A DNA stretch of 13,501 nt, taken from assembly GCA_025997935.1 (NCBI GenBank), contig BNVG01000050.1, positions 1 to 13,501 on the forward strand, read 5' to 3'. How positions within the stretch are numbered: position 1 is the first letter of the stretch; each line of letters begins with the position of its first letter. The position numbers and the translations under genes are program-made. The notes under the pieces were generated by a model. It ran no database searches. It worked only from the letters and a program-made list of their open reading frames with translations, and was not told the DNA's origin. The stretch comes from Synergistales bacterium (GTDB lineage Bacteria > Synergistota > Synergistia > Synergistales > Aminobacteriaceae). Positions 1 through 6,692 of this stretch are shown here, in pieces.

Positions 1-1
1 C

Positions 2-508
2 GTTATGGGCGAGGTGCGAGGCATTATGCGGCAAAGGCACAAGCTCGAAGTGGGGCAGGAGGACAATTTCGAGCTTCGCAACATGACGCAGATGTTGGAG
101 TCCCTCTCGCAATCTACGCGCGTTATGTCGCTTTTGCTCGGTTCGGTAGCATCCATCTCGCTATTGGTGGGCGGCATAGGTATAATGAACATCATGCTCG
201 TGTCCGTGACGGAGAGAACGCGCGAGATAGGAATAAGGATGGCCATAGGCGCGCGGAGCTGGGACATCAGGGCGCAGTTTTTGCTCGAGGCGCTGCTTTT
301 GTCGCTCGCCGGGGGCTTTATAGGGATTTTGCTCGGCTACGCGGCCTCTTACGGCGTAAGCTCCGTTCTAAAATGGCCTACAGAGGTCTCGCCGGGCGCG
401 GTGGCTTTGGCCGCCGGGTTTTCGGCCTTTGTGGGCGTGTTCTTCGGATTTTACCCCGCCTGGAAAGCCTCGCGTCTGCGCCCCATCGACGCGTTGAGAT
501 TTGAGTAA
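2..508 (+). CDS. MacB-family ABC transporter permease, C-terminal part (5' truncated by window edge)
   Basis: This is the C-terminal end of an FtsX/MacB-type permease; the gene begins before the window and the reading frame is open from base 2. Counting from the Met at base 5, hydrophobic segments lie at about residues 42-66, 92-117 and 131-152. The stretch GGIGIMNIMLVSVTERTREI followed by GIRMAIGA is the classic MacB C-terminal signature, and the protein ends with a family-typical PAWKASRLRPIDALR tail. MacB proteins are inner-membrane mechanotransmission permeases that work with periplasmic adaptors and outer-membrane exit ducts to export macrolides, lipopeptides or peptides. The substrate cannot be read from this fragment, nor can it be seen whether an ATPase domain is fused upstream. 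A two-component system follows after 38 bp on the same strand, suggesting co-transcription and perhaps control of this exporter by that system. Confidence 0.93.
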   Translation, partial: VMGEVRGIMRQRHKLEVGQEDNFELRNMTQMLESLSQSTRVMSLLLGSVASISLLVGGIGIMNIMLVSVTERTREIGIRMAIGARSWDIRAQFLLEALLLSLAGGFIGILLGYAASYGVSSVLKWPTEVSPGAVALAAGFSAFVGVFFGFYPAWKASRLRPIDALRFE

Positions 509-546
509 GGGGATAGCTTTTGGCATTGAATGAGAGGTGAGCTTTT

Positions 547-1260
547 ATGTCAGAAAAACCACAGGAAGAAGGCGCGGCGGAGAAGCCGATAACCATGATA
601 GTCGCGGATGACCACCCCCTGACGCGCACAGGGCTTGCGGAGTGGGTGAGGCGAAACCCCAACTATGAGTTATTGGCGGAGGTGGAGGACGGCCCGTCCG
701 CAATGGAGGCCATAGAGAAATTCAACCCCGACGTCGCGTTGCTCGACATACAGATGCCTATTCTCGACGGGATAGCCGTGGTGCGTAAAATAAAATCCTC
801 GTCCGCGCCTCGCAAAACAAGGGCGATAATGCTTACGTCGTTTAAGGCGCAGCCTTATGTCATGGCCTCGCTCATGGCCGGAGCGAGCGGCTTCATCCTC
901 AAAACCAGCGCCGTAAGGGAGCTTGAGAACGCCGTCACGCAGGTTATGCGCGGAAGTCTCTATCTCGATTCCCAGCTCGGCGACGTGCTGAAAGACGCGT
1001 CGTTCGCGCCCGTCGCTCTGACGGGGCGCGAACGCGAGGTGTTGCTTTTGTCGTCGCGCGGGTTTTCCATAAAAGACTCGGCCACTAAGCTCTCTATCAC
1101 AGAGCGCACCATACAGGCGCACCTGACCTCCATATACACGAAATTCGGTTGCCGAAGCAAGGGCGAGGCTCTTTTGGTGGCCCTGAAATTCGGCATCATA
1201 TCCTTGGAAGAGCTTTTAGAGGAAACATCACTTGAAACACAAGAGGAGCCGTCGGCATGA
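547..1260 (+). CDS. NarL/FixJ-family response regulator (REC + LuxR-type HTH)
   Basis: A 237-residue DNA-binding response regulator. The receiver domain spans about residues 15-135, with acidic pocket D21/D22, phosphoacceptor D67 in LLDIQMP, T97 in MLTS and conserved K119 in LKTS. The LuxR-type helix-turn-helix follows at about 157-220, starting LTGREREVLLL with recognition helix around TERTIQAHLTSIYTKF. The ATG at 547 is preceded by a GAGGTG ribosome-binding site. There is an unusual N-terminal extension of about 14 residues before the receiver and an acidic tail of about 17 residues after the HTH. Its stop overlaps the start of the downstream histidine kinase in an ATGA, implying translational coupling and that the two are cognate. 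It probably acts as a transcription factor when phosphorylated. The upstream MacB-type transporter operon is the obvious candidate target, but that is inference. Confidence 0.95.
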   Translation: MSEKPQEEGAAEKPITMIVADDHPLTRTGLAEWVRRNPNYELLAEVEDGPSAMEAIEKFNPDVALLDIQMPILDGIAVVRKIKSSSAPRKTRAIMLTSFKAQPYVMASLMAGASGFILKTSAVRELENAVTQVMRGSLYLDSQLGDVLKDASFAPVALTGREREVLLLSSRGFSIKDSATKLSITERTIQAHLTSIYTKFGCRSKGEALLVALKFGIISLEELLEETSLETQEEPSA

Positions 1261-2768
1261 AAAACGAGCATGAAAACGCAAGCGGACTCCGTAAGTACAA
1301 AAGGCCGGGGCTTCTCGGCATACTGTTTGTATTGGTGGCTCTTCCCGTCGCGTTGCTGCTGGCGAGGTCAATATCAATTATGGCTACTCAGCGGAGCAGG
1401 GTTTTAGAGATGTCTGGGCGTTACGTCAGGCAGCTCTCGCTTTACGGAGCGGGGCGTTATGGGGCGTCTCGCTCTTATGAATTTCTTTCGCTTTTATCCG
1501 ACAGGGGATACAACAGAGCGCTGACCGAACGCGAACGCATGGGCGACTCGCAGAAGTTCATCCCCGGCATGTTCGCCTATCTGAGACGGAACAAAGACGG
1601 GAGCGTGGATTTTATCGCCGGGTCTGACGCCTCTGAGATTTTGCCGGTACTTTGGATAAAAAGTGGGTTTGCGTACCACTCGACGGACAGCGGCTCGACG
1701 GACGGCGACTCGTCGGCTACGGTTGACTATATAAATGTGAACGGCCGGGAATTGGCGTACAGTCTTTACGCGTCCCCAACCGCCGTGCCGGGCGTTGTGG
1801 CGGTGGCGGTAGTCACGATGTTTACATGGACGGGCGGAGGCTCCGTCTTCGGGAGCTTCACAAACGAAACCATGCTCGCGGCTGGGTTTTGCCTTGTGGC
1901 GCTGTTTTTGTTGCGGCTACTCTTTATTCGCCCCCTTAGGAGCCTGTCGGGCGCTCTTTCGGTTTTTAGGTGGGGGCAGGAGACGCCCGAGTTTGACACG
2001 AAGAAAATCGGGGGCCGTATTTTAGGTCTGGAGGTCGAGGAGATGGCCTCGCTATGTCACGCCGTGTCCGAGCTCGCCAAAGAGGCCGTGTTGAAGACCG
2101 AGCTTGAAAAACGCTACGTAAGCGACATAGTAAAAGCTCAGGAGAACGAGAGAAACAGGCTCGCGCGCGACATTCACGACGGGCCGATTCAGGTGGTGGC
2201 GGCGTTCACCCAGCGCGTTCAGATGGCGCTTTTGTCCAAAGACGCGGGCATCGAGAGCCGCAAGCATTTGATTTTGGCCGAAGAGGCGGCTCGTCTCGTG
2301 GTGGAGGACCTGCGCGAAATTTGCGACTCTCTCGTTCCGCCGTGGTTGTCCCTCGGGCTTTCGCGCTGCATGGACGAGGCGGCGGAGCGCCTGTCCCGCC
2401 AGCACGATGTCGTTATCGACGTCGATATAGACGTGACGAAAGAGTCCGATGATAGCTTGCCGCAGGAAGTCACCCTCGCTTTCTTCAGGATTTTTCAGGA
2501 GGGAGTCTCCAACGCCGTGAGGCACGGCTCGGCCGACCATGTATGGCTCTCGATAAGTCAGGACGCCGGTGACTCTGAGGTGAAGCTGACCTTACGAGAT
2601 GACGGAACCGGCTTTGACTGCTCCACCCTCGACACCGAGGCGCTTTACTCGTCGGGACGGCGCGGCCTTGCCGGCATGAGACGCCGCGCCGAGAGCCTCG
2701 GCGGATCCTGGGCGATACGGTCTTCGCACGACGACGGCACTGTGATAGAGGTGCGGGTGGCGCTGTAG
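1257..2768 (+). CDS. Membrane sensor histidine kinase, NarL-type partner (HisKA_3 + HATPase)
   Basis: A 503-residue sensor kinase of the NarX/DegS/LiaS class. A transmembrane helix at about residues 18-37 and a second at 206-224 flank a roughly 165-residue extracytoplasmic domain that I do not recognise. A linker or coiled coil leads to the HisKA_3 dimerisation region: the H-box RLARDIHDGPIQ carries the predicted phospho-acceptor H307. The ATPase domain has an N-box around N419 (SNAVRHG), a G1 box DDGTGFD from D448 and a G2 box GRRGLAGM at 467-474. It should autophosphorylate and pass phosphate to D67 of the response regulator encoded immediately upstream, with which it overlaps by 4 bases. 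The stop codon lies inside a perfect palindrome. The ligand is unknown; linkage to a MacB-type exporter suggests an envelope stress or antimicrobial signal. Confidence 0.94.
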   Translation: MKNEHENASGLRKYKRPGLLGILFVLVALPVALLLARSISIMATQRSRVLEMSGRYVRQLSLYGAGRYGASRSYEFLSLLSDRGYNRALTERERMGDSQKFIPGMFAYLRRNKDGSVDFIAGSDASEILPVLWIKSGFAYHSTDSGSTDGDSSATVDYINVNGRELAYSLYASPTAVPGVVAVAVVTMFTWTGGGSVFGSFTNETMLAAGFCLVALFLLRLLFIRPLRSLSGALSVFRWGQETPEFDTKKIGGRILGLEVEEMASLCHAVSELAKEAVLKTELEKRYVSDIVKAQENERNRLARDIHDGPIQVVAAFTQRVQMALLSKDAGIESRKHLILAEEAARLVVEDLREICDSLVPPWLSLGLSRCMDEAAERLSRQHDVVIDVDIDVTKESDDSLPQEVTLAFFRIFQEGVSNAVRHGSADHVWLSISQDAGDSEVKLTLRDDGTGFDCSTLDTEALYSSGRRGLAGMRRRAESLGGSWAIRSSHDDGTVIEVRVAL

Positions 2769-2788
2769 GGGCGCGGTCGCGCCCCTAC
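2765..2788. repeat. Perfect 24-bp palindrome over the kinase stop codon (REP-like or terminator stem)
   Basis: The arm GTAGGGGCGCG is followed by GT and then its exact reverse complement CGCGCCCCTAC, giving an 11-bp GC-rich stem. The TAG stop of the sensor kinase (2766-2768) lies in the left arm. The site sits between convergent genes, where a bidirectional terminator or mRNA-stabilising stem would be expected, but no T-run follows directly on either strand. A half-copy (CGTAGGGGC) is seen again at 12546-12554, hinting at a dispersed repeat family. Confidence 0.8.
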
Positions 2789-2818
2789 GCTTATGTTTAC
2801 GCCCCTAAATTTTATTTC
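2766..2818 (+). terminator. Possible alternative terminator for the macB/two-component operon
   Basis: TAGGGGCG at 2766-2773 can pair with a second downstream copy of its complement, CGCCCCTA at 2800-2807, which is followed by AATTTTATTT. This would give an 8-bp stem with a U-rich tail but a long loop of 26 nt that itself contains the right arm of the palindrome. The tract reaches into the end of the convergent aldolase gene. Weakly supported; the compact palindrome would compete for the same bases. Confidence 0.3.
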
Positions 2819-3774
2819 TTCACGAGATGTATGGCAAACCCGCTTATCTCCGCGTCAATATAAGCGACCGTCAAGGCTCCCGACGCGTCGCGCTTCTCCG
2901 TCTCGGGCCTTGTGCTGACGCCTTTCTTGGCCAAAAACGCGACGGCTCGGTCTACGTTCAGCGTCGCTATGGCGATATGTCCGTGCTGTCCGAGGAAGGG
3001 CTTTTTCATAATCTCGAAGCCGATGCCGGCGAAGTTGCTGCTGTTGCCCTCCTTGACGGCGAACCCGAAAAGGTTCTCGAACTTGCGCGCGTCCGAGAGA
3101 GCGTCGGCGTCGCTATCATCGTTTATGCCGAGGTGACGAAGCTCGAAGCCTATGGCCGTCATCACGGCCTCGTGGCAGGCGCGGCTTATCTCGTCGTACT
3201 TGCCGGCCGCGATAAGCTCCGGCTTAACCATCCAGCTTCCGCCGACGGCCAAAACTTTGGCGTAAGAGAGATAGTCGACCATGTTTTTGACGCTCACTCC
3301 GCCCGTCGGGATGAATTTCAGGCTACCGTAAGGCCCGCCGAAGGCTTTGAGCATCTCAAGCCCGCCCGACTGCTCCGCCGGGAAGAACTTCAGCACGGAA
3401 AGCCCGAGCTCTATTCCCTGCTCTATCTGGGAGGGGTTGTTTATGCCGGGCGTTATCGGGATGTTGTTGTCTACGCAGTATTTGACCACGTTCGGGTTGA
3501 AGCCCGGGGACACCAAGAACTTGGCGCCCGCCGCCACCGCGCGCTTGGCCTGGTCTATTGTCGTGACCGTCCCCGCTCCGACCAAGAGGTCGGGTAGCTC
3601 TCCCGATATGCGCTTTATGGATTCCTCGGCGGCGTCCGTGCGGAACGTCACCTCGGCTACGGGCAAATCCCCGGCTATGAGGGCCTTGCCCAGAGGCACG
3701 GCCTGATCCGGGGAGTCTAATTTTACAACCGGAACCACTCCGACGTTGGAAATTTTTTGCAAAACGGCGTCCAT
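2812..3774 (-). CDS. kdgA: 2-dehydro-3-deoxy-6-phosphogluconate aldolase with C-terminal VOC-like domain
   Basis: A 320-residue class I aldolase that cleaves 2-keto-3-deoxy-6-phosphogluconate to pyruvate and glyceraldehyde 3-phosphate (Entner-Doudoroff lower branch; related enzymes also act on 4-hydroxy-2-oxoglutarate). Residues 1 to about 208 match the Eda/KDPG aldolase fold: E41 and R45 in EVTFRT, VGAGTV at 65-70, SPGFNP at 89-94, Schiff-base lysine K129 in LKFFPAE and the phosphate-binding IPTGGV at 155-160. These sit exactly four residues earlier than in E. coli Eda (E45, R49, K133). Residues about 212-320 form an extra domain resembling vicinal oxygen chelate (glyoxalase/bleomycin resistance) proteins: HLGIN, FEIMKK, HGHIAIATLNVDRAVAFLAKKG and a final AIHL strand. 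Bacterial KDPG aldolases are usually about 205-215 residues. A GGAGG site lies 8 nt before the ATG. It is 27 bp downstream of kdgK in the same operon. Confidence 0.93.
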   Translation of the reverse strand: MDAVLQKISNVGVVPVVKLDSPDQAVPLGKALIAGDLPVAEVTFRTDAAEESIKRISGELPDLLVGAGTVTTIDQAKRAVAAGAKFLVSPGFNPNVVKYCVDNNIPITPGINNPSQIEQGIELGLSVLKFFPAEQSGGLEMLKAFGGPYGSLKFIPTGGVSVKNMVDYLSYAKVLAVGGSWMVKPELIAAGKYDEISRACHEAVMTAIGFELRHLGINDDSDADALSDARKFENLFGFAVKEGNSSNFAGIGFEIMKKPFLGQHGHIAIATLNVDRAVAFLAKKGVSTRPETEKRDASGALTVAYIDAEISGFAIHLVKK

Positions 3775-3801
3775 ATTTCAATCCTCCAAATTCAAGATAA
3801 G

Positions 3802-4845
3802 CTATCTTTGAACGCGGCCCGACGAGTCGCCGCCCATCAGCGTCAACACGTCGTCGAGACCTACCCTGTTGTAGTCGCCGTAGATGGTGTGCTTCAGAGC
3901 GGACGCGGCGGCGGCGAACTCAGCCGCGTTTTGACGTCCCTCCGGCGTGGACGCGTCCCACTTGTTCATGCCGTAGATAAGGCCCGAGCCGAAGGAGTCG
4001 CCGCCGCCTATGCGGTCTACTATGTCGCGGATTTCGTATTTTTTGCTGACGTGGAAGGAGTCTTTGGAGGCCAAGACGACAGACCAGTTGTTCCAGTCCG
4101 CGCTGACGGACTCGCGTAGGCTGACGGCCAAAAATTTGACGTTGGGGAACGTCGCCATAATTTTTTTGGCCAGACCCTCATACTTGGACGAGTCTAATTT
4201 GCCGGATGTTACGTCGACGTCAAGCTCTATGCCGAGGCATTTTTGGCAGTCCTCCTCGTTGGCTATTAAAACGTCCACGTACTTCACCATCTCGCTCATG
4301 ACTTCCTTGGGTGTCTTGCCCCACTTCCAGAGTTTTTTGCGGTAGTTCAGGTCGCAGGAGACGGTGAGTCCTTTTTCTTTGGCCTTCTTCATCGCCCCAA
4401 GCGCTACGTCGGCTGTGCCTTCCGCTATGGCGGGCGTTATGCCAGTCGTGTGAAACCACTTAGCGCCTTCAAAAATGGCGTCCCAGTCGAAATCTCCGGG
4501 CTTGATCTCAGCTATGGAGGCGCCCGCGCGGTCATAAACTACTTTAGAGGGACGCATCGCCGCGCCCGTCTCCGCGTAGTATATACCAAGCCTGTCCCCT
4601 GAGCGGCGGACGTACTTTGTGCATACGCCAAAGCCGCGAAGCTCCTTGATGAGCGCGTCGCCCACCGGGTTCTTGGGGGCCGCTGTAACGTAGGCCACGT
4701 CCTCACCGTAGTTTGCCAATGACACCGACACGTTGGCCTCGGCGCCGCCAAACGTCGCCACAAGGTGCGGCGTTTGAAATAAAACCTCGCCTCCGGGGGG
4801 TGAAAGCCTCAGCATCACTTCACCGAACGTTACGAACTTTGCCAT
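3802..4845 (-). CDS. kdgK: 2-keto-3-deoxygluconate kinase (PfkB/ribokinase family)
   Basis: A 347-residue PfkB-family carbohydrate kinase, predicted to phosphorylate 2-keto-3-deoxygluconate to KDPG using ATP. It starts MAKFVTFGEVMLRLSPPG, the usual KdgK N-terminus. It carries the substrate-binding FGGAEANVSVSLA at 32-44, GIYYAETGAAMRPS at 87-100 (a region that contacts the sugar acid in KDG kinases), CDLNYR at 164-169, NEED at 196-199, and PfkB signature 2 RIGGGDSFGSGLIYG with the catalytic base D283 in the anion hole GGGD. The next gene is the KDPG aldolase, so the two consecutive steps are co-encoded, which makes KdgK the best assignment over generic sugar kinase. An AGGAGAGG ribosome-binding site lies just upstream of the ATG. 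Promoter and an operator-like palindrome are about 40-65 bp upstream. The substrate probably comes from uronates or related sugar acids; no upstream pathway enzyme is in the window. Confidence 0.93.
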   Translation of the reverse strand: MAKFVTFGEVMLRLSPPGGEVLFQTPHLVATFGGAEANVSVSLANYGEDVAYVTAAPKNPVGDALIKELRGFGVCTKYVRRSGDRLGIYYAETGAAMRPSKVVYDRAGASIAEIKPGDFDWDAIFEGAKWFHTTGITPAIAEGTADVALGAMKKAKEKGLTVSCDLNYRKKLWKWGKTPKEVMSEMVKYVDVLIANEEDCQKCLGIELDVDVTSGKLDSSKYEGLAKKIMATFPNVKFLAVSLRESVSADWNNWSVVLASKDSFHVSKKYEIRDIVDRIGGGDSFGSGLIYGMNKWDASTPEGRQNAAEFAAAASALKHTIYGDYNRVGLDDVLTLMGGDSSGRVQR

Positions 4846-4884
4846 AGTGAAACCTCTCCTCTTCGCTGAAATTTTATTATGGAA

Positions 4885-4912
4885 ATTATAGAAAACGTTT
4901 TTTTATTTTAAC
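4885..4912 (-). promoter_or_regulatory. kdgK-kdgA promoter
   Basis: On the minus strand a perfect -10 TATAAT (4885-4890) lies about 40 bp before the kdgK ATG. The best -35 is GTTAAA (4907-4912, 16-bp spacer), a poor match, so the promoter may need an activator or depend on its strong -10 and the A/T-rich tract between. It starts only about 17 bp after the stop of the upstream kinase gene, with no clear terminator between them, so read-through from the FIST/kinase operon is possible. Confidence 0.6.
4891..4902. promoter_or_regulatory. LacI/GalR-type operator-like palindrome in the kdgK promoter
   Basis: AAAACGTTTT (4892-4901) is a perfect 10-bp palindrome with a central CG, the hallmark of LacI/GalR-family operators and of the cre consensus recognised by CcpA-type proteins (partial match only). 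It lies in the -35/-10 spacer immediately next to the TATAAT, where a bound repressor would block RNA polymerase. KDG utilisation genes in some Firmicutes are controlled by the LacI-family protein KdgR, which fits, but no regulator gene is in this window. The A/T-rich surroundings make chance a real alternative. Confidence 0.45.
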
Positions 4913-4927
4913 ACCAATCAATCAAGA

Positions 4928-6634
4928 CTACGCCGCCAAAAAGCGGCGCAGTTTCTCCAACACTTCCTCGATATTCAGCGGTTTTCCCACATGGTCGTTC
5001 ATACCTGCCGCGAGGCATTTTTCCACGTCCTCCCGGAATACGTTGGCCGTCATGGCGACTATGGGTATTTGTTTCGCTTCCGGAACATCGAGCGCGCGGA
5101 TGCGGCGCGTGGCCTCAAAACCGTCCATTTCCGGCATTTGTATGTCCATAAAAATCATATCATACTGACGGGGCGCATTGGTAAACAGGCGCACGGCCTC
5201 CGCGCCGTTTTCGGCGCAGTCAATAGCCAGCAACGTAGGCTCGAGAAGCGACAAAACTATTTCCCGGTTGATCTCCACGTCTTCGGCCAGAATGATACGC
5301 CGCCCCTCGAAGCGGTCGTCGTTATCGTCCGTTTTCGCCGGCGTCGGTAAATCGCTCGGATGTTCGTTCGCGTAGTTCGCTTCGTCATCCTCAGCCGCGC
5401 CGCGCTTGGCCTGTATGACAAAGGCAAAGGTCGAGCCTTTGCCTAATTCTGATTCTATCCAAATCTCGCCGCCCATCATTTCCACAATGCTCTTTGATAT
5501 GGCAAGCCCCAGCCCCGTGCCGCCGAATTTGCGCGAAGTGCTGCTGTCGGCCTGCTCAAATGACGAGAACAGGCGCGTCTTCTGTTCTTCGCTGATACCT
5601 ATGCCCGTGTCCTTCACCTCTATTTGCAAAGAGCATAGGCCTCCCGCTTCCTTGAGAAAACGCGCGCCTAAGCGTATCACGCCATATTCGGGGGTAAATT
5701 TCACGGCGTTGCTTATCAGGTTTGTAATCACTTGCGTCAGCCGCTGGTCGTCGCAGATAAGCGTACGCGGGATATTTTTATCGACGGTTACGATAAGCTC
5801 CAAATGTTTTTCATCGATGCGAAAGCTGTTGACGGTCACGACTTTGGCGAGCATTTTTTCAAAGCTGAACTCCACTGGCGATAGCTCGAATTTATTGGCC
5901 TCGATTTTGGACATATCCAGCACGTCATTTATGACGCCCAAGAGATGGGCGGAGGCGTCCTGTATTTTTTCGAAGCAGTAGTCTTTTTTTTCTATATCGG
6001 GGGCGGATTTTCCTATTGTGGTCATTCCGATGACGGCGTTCATCGGCGTACGCATTTCATGTGACATATTGGAGAGAAAGCTGCTTTTAGCTACATTCGC
6101 CCGCTCCGCCCGTTCGCGGGCGTTGTATAGCTCGGAGACGTCGTTCATTACGATGATTATGCCGCGGCAGACTCCGTCCGCCGCCACGGCGGGGGAAACC
6201 TTGATCTGAAAAACGGTCTCCCGGCCATCCAAAAAGGTAACTTTTTTCTCGTAATCCGCTGACTTTCCGCTTTCGACGACCTGCTGACACAGCGCGCCGA
6301 ATCTGTTTGCCAGGGTGGCCGAAACGGCGCGCTCGAACAGCGCGTAAAAAGAGGCTCCGACCATCTCGCGCATGTCCATGTAGCCCAAAATTGTCACGAC
6401 TCTCTCGCTACCTAAAACGAAGTTCATGTTGAGGTCGAACATCATAATCGTGCCGGGCGTGTTTTGGAGTAGCAGACGCGTATAAAAGTTTGAGAGTTCT
6501 TTGGCCGCCTCGTTTGCGTCGTGCAACCGTTCGACCTGCGCGTGCATACCGGACAACGCGCGGTAGTCCCTCTCGAGTTTTTTGTACTGTCTGGCTATTT
6601 GCCTGTATTCCTTTTCGTAATCCAAAACGCACAT
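4928..6634 (-). CDS. Soluble hybrid histidine kinase: coiled coil, PAS, HisKA, HATPase, receiver
   Basis: A 568-residue hybrid sensor kinase without transmembrane segments or signal peptide, so probably cytoplasmic. Domain order: N-terminal coiled-coil-like stretch (about 5-50), PAS domain (about 52-170), HisKA with phospho-acceptor H192 in [16 protein letters not shown], HATPase with N-box [10 protein letters not shown] (305-314), G1 DTGIGI from D342, F box around [10 protein letters not shown] and G2 GGTGLGL (371-377), then an acidic linker and a C-terminal receiver with acidic ED at 451-452, phosphoacceptor D497 in [12 protein letters not shown]529 and K551 in GKP. No output domain is present, so the phosphate must go to a separate phosphotransfer protein or regulator, or the receiver is autoregulatory. 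An AGGAG lies about 13 nt before the ATG. It lies 58 bp downstream of the FIST-domain gene, which suggests that FIST supplies the input signal. Confidence 0.94.
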   Translation of the reverse strand: MCVLDYEKEYRQIARQYKKLERDYRALSGMHAQVERLHDANEAAKELSNFYTRLLLQNTPGTIMMFDLNMNFVLGSERVVTILGYMDMREMVGASFYALFERAVSATLANRFGALCQQVVESGKSADYEKKVTFLDGRETVFQIKVSPAVAADGVCRGIIIVMNDVSELYNARERAERANVAKSSFLSNMSHEMRTPMNAVIGMTTIGKSAPDIEKKDYCFEKIQDASAHLLGVINDVLDMSKIEANKFELSPVEFSFEKMLAKVVTVNSFRIDEKHLELIVTVDKNIPRTLICDDQRLTQVITNLISNAVKFTPEYGVIRLGARFLKEAGGLCSLQIEVKDTGIGISEEQKTRLFSSFEQADSSTSRKFGGTGLGLAISKSIVEMMGGEIWIESELGKGSTFAFVIQAKRGAAEDDEANYANEHPSDLPTPAKTDDNDDRFEGRRIILAEDVEINREIVLSLLEPTLLAIDCAENGAEAVRLFTNAPRQYDMIFMDIQMPEMDGFEATRRIRALDVPEAKQIPIVAMTANVFREDVEKCLAAGMNDHVGKPLNIEEVLEKLRRFLAA

Positions 6635-6662
6635 GGCTCAGTTGTTCTCCTGCCCCTTGAAG

Positions 6663-6681
6663 CCGCGTTTCTTGGGCGCGG
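6663..6681. other. Small inverted repeat in the FIST-to-kinase gap
   Basis: CCGCG and CGCGG are separated by 9 nt in the 58-bp gap between the FIST gene and the hybrid kinase. There is no U-run, so it is unlikely to terminate; it could reduce expression of the second gene or stabilise the FIST message. Such short GC stems also occur by chance. Confidence 0.25.
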
Positions 6682-6692
6682 TCAAGACTTAT

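Noticed and set aside
2827..3597. Long plus-strand open frame (256 codons) opposite the aldolase gene
   Set aside because: The minus strand encodes a clear KDPG aldolase with all catalytic residues. The plus frame is low-complexity Arg/Val/Ala-rich shadow coding caused by GC-rich codon bias.
5406..5981. Plus-strand open frame (191 codons) opposite the hybrid histidine kinase
   Set aside because: It lies antisense to the conserved HisKA/HATPase core, has a Ser/Pro-rich composition typical of shadow frames and no ribosome-binding site.
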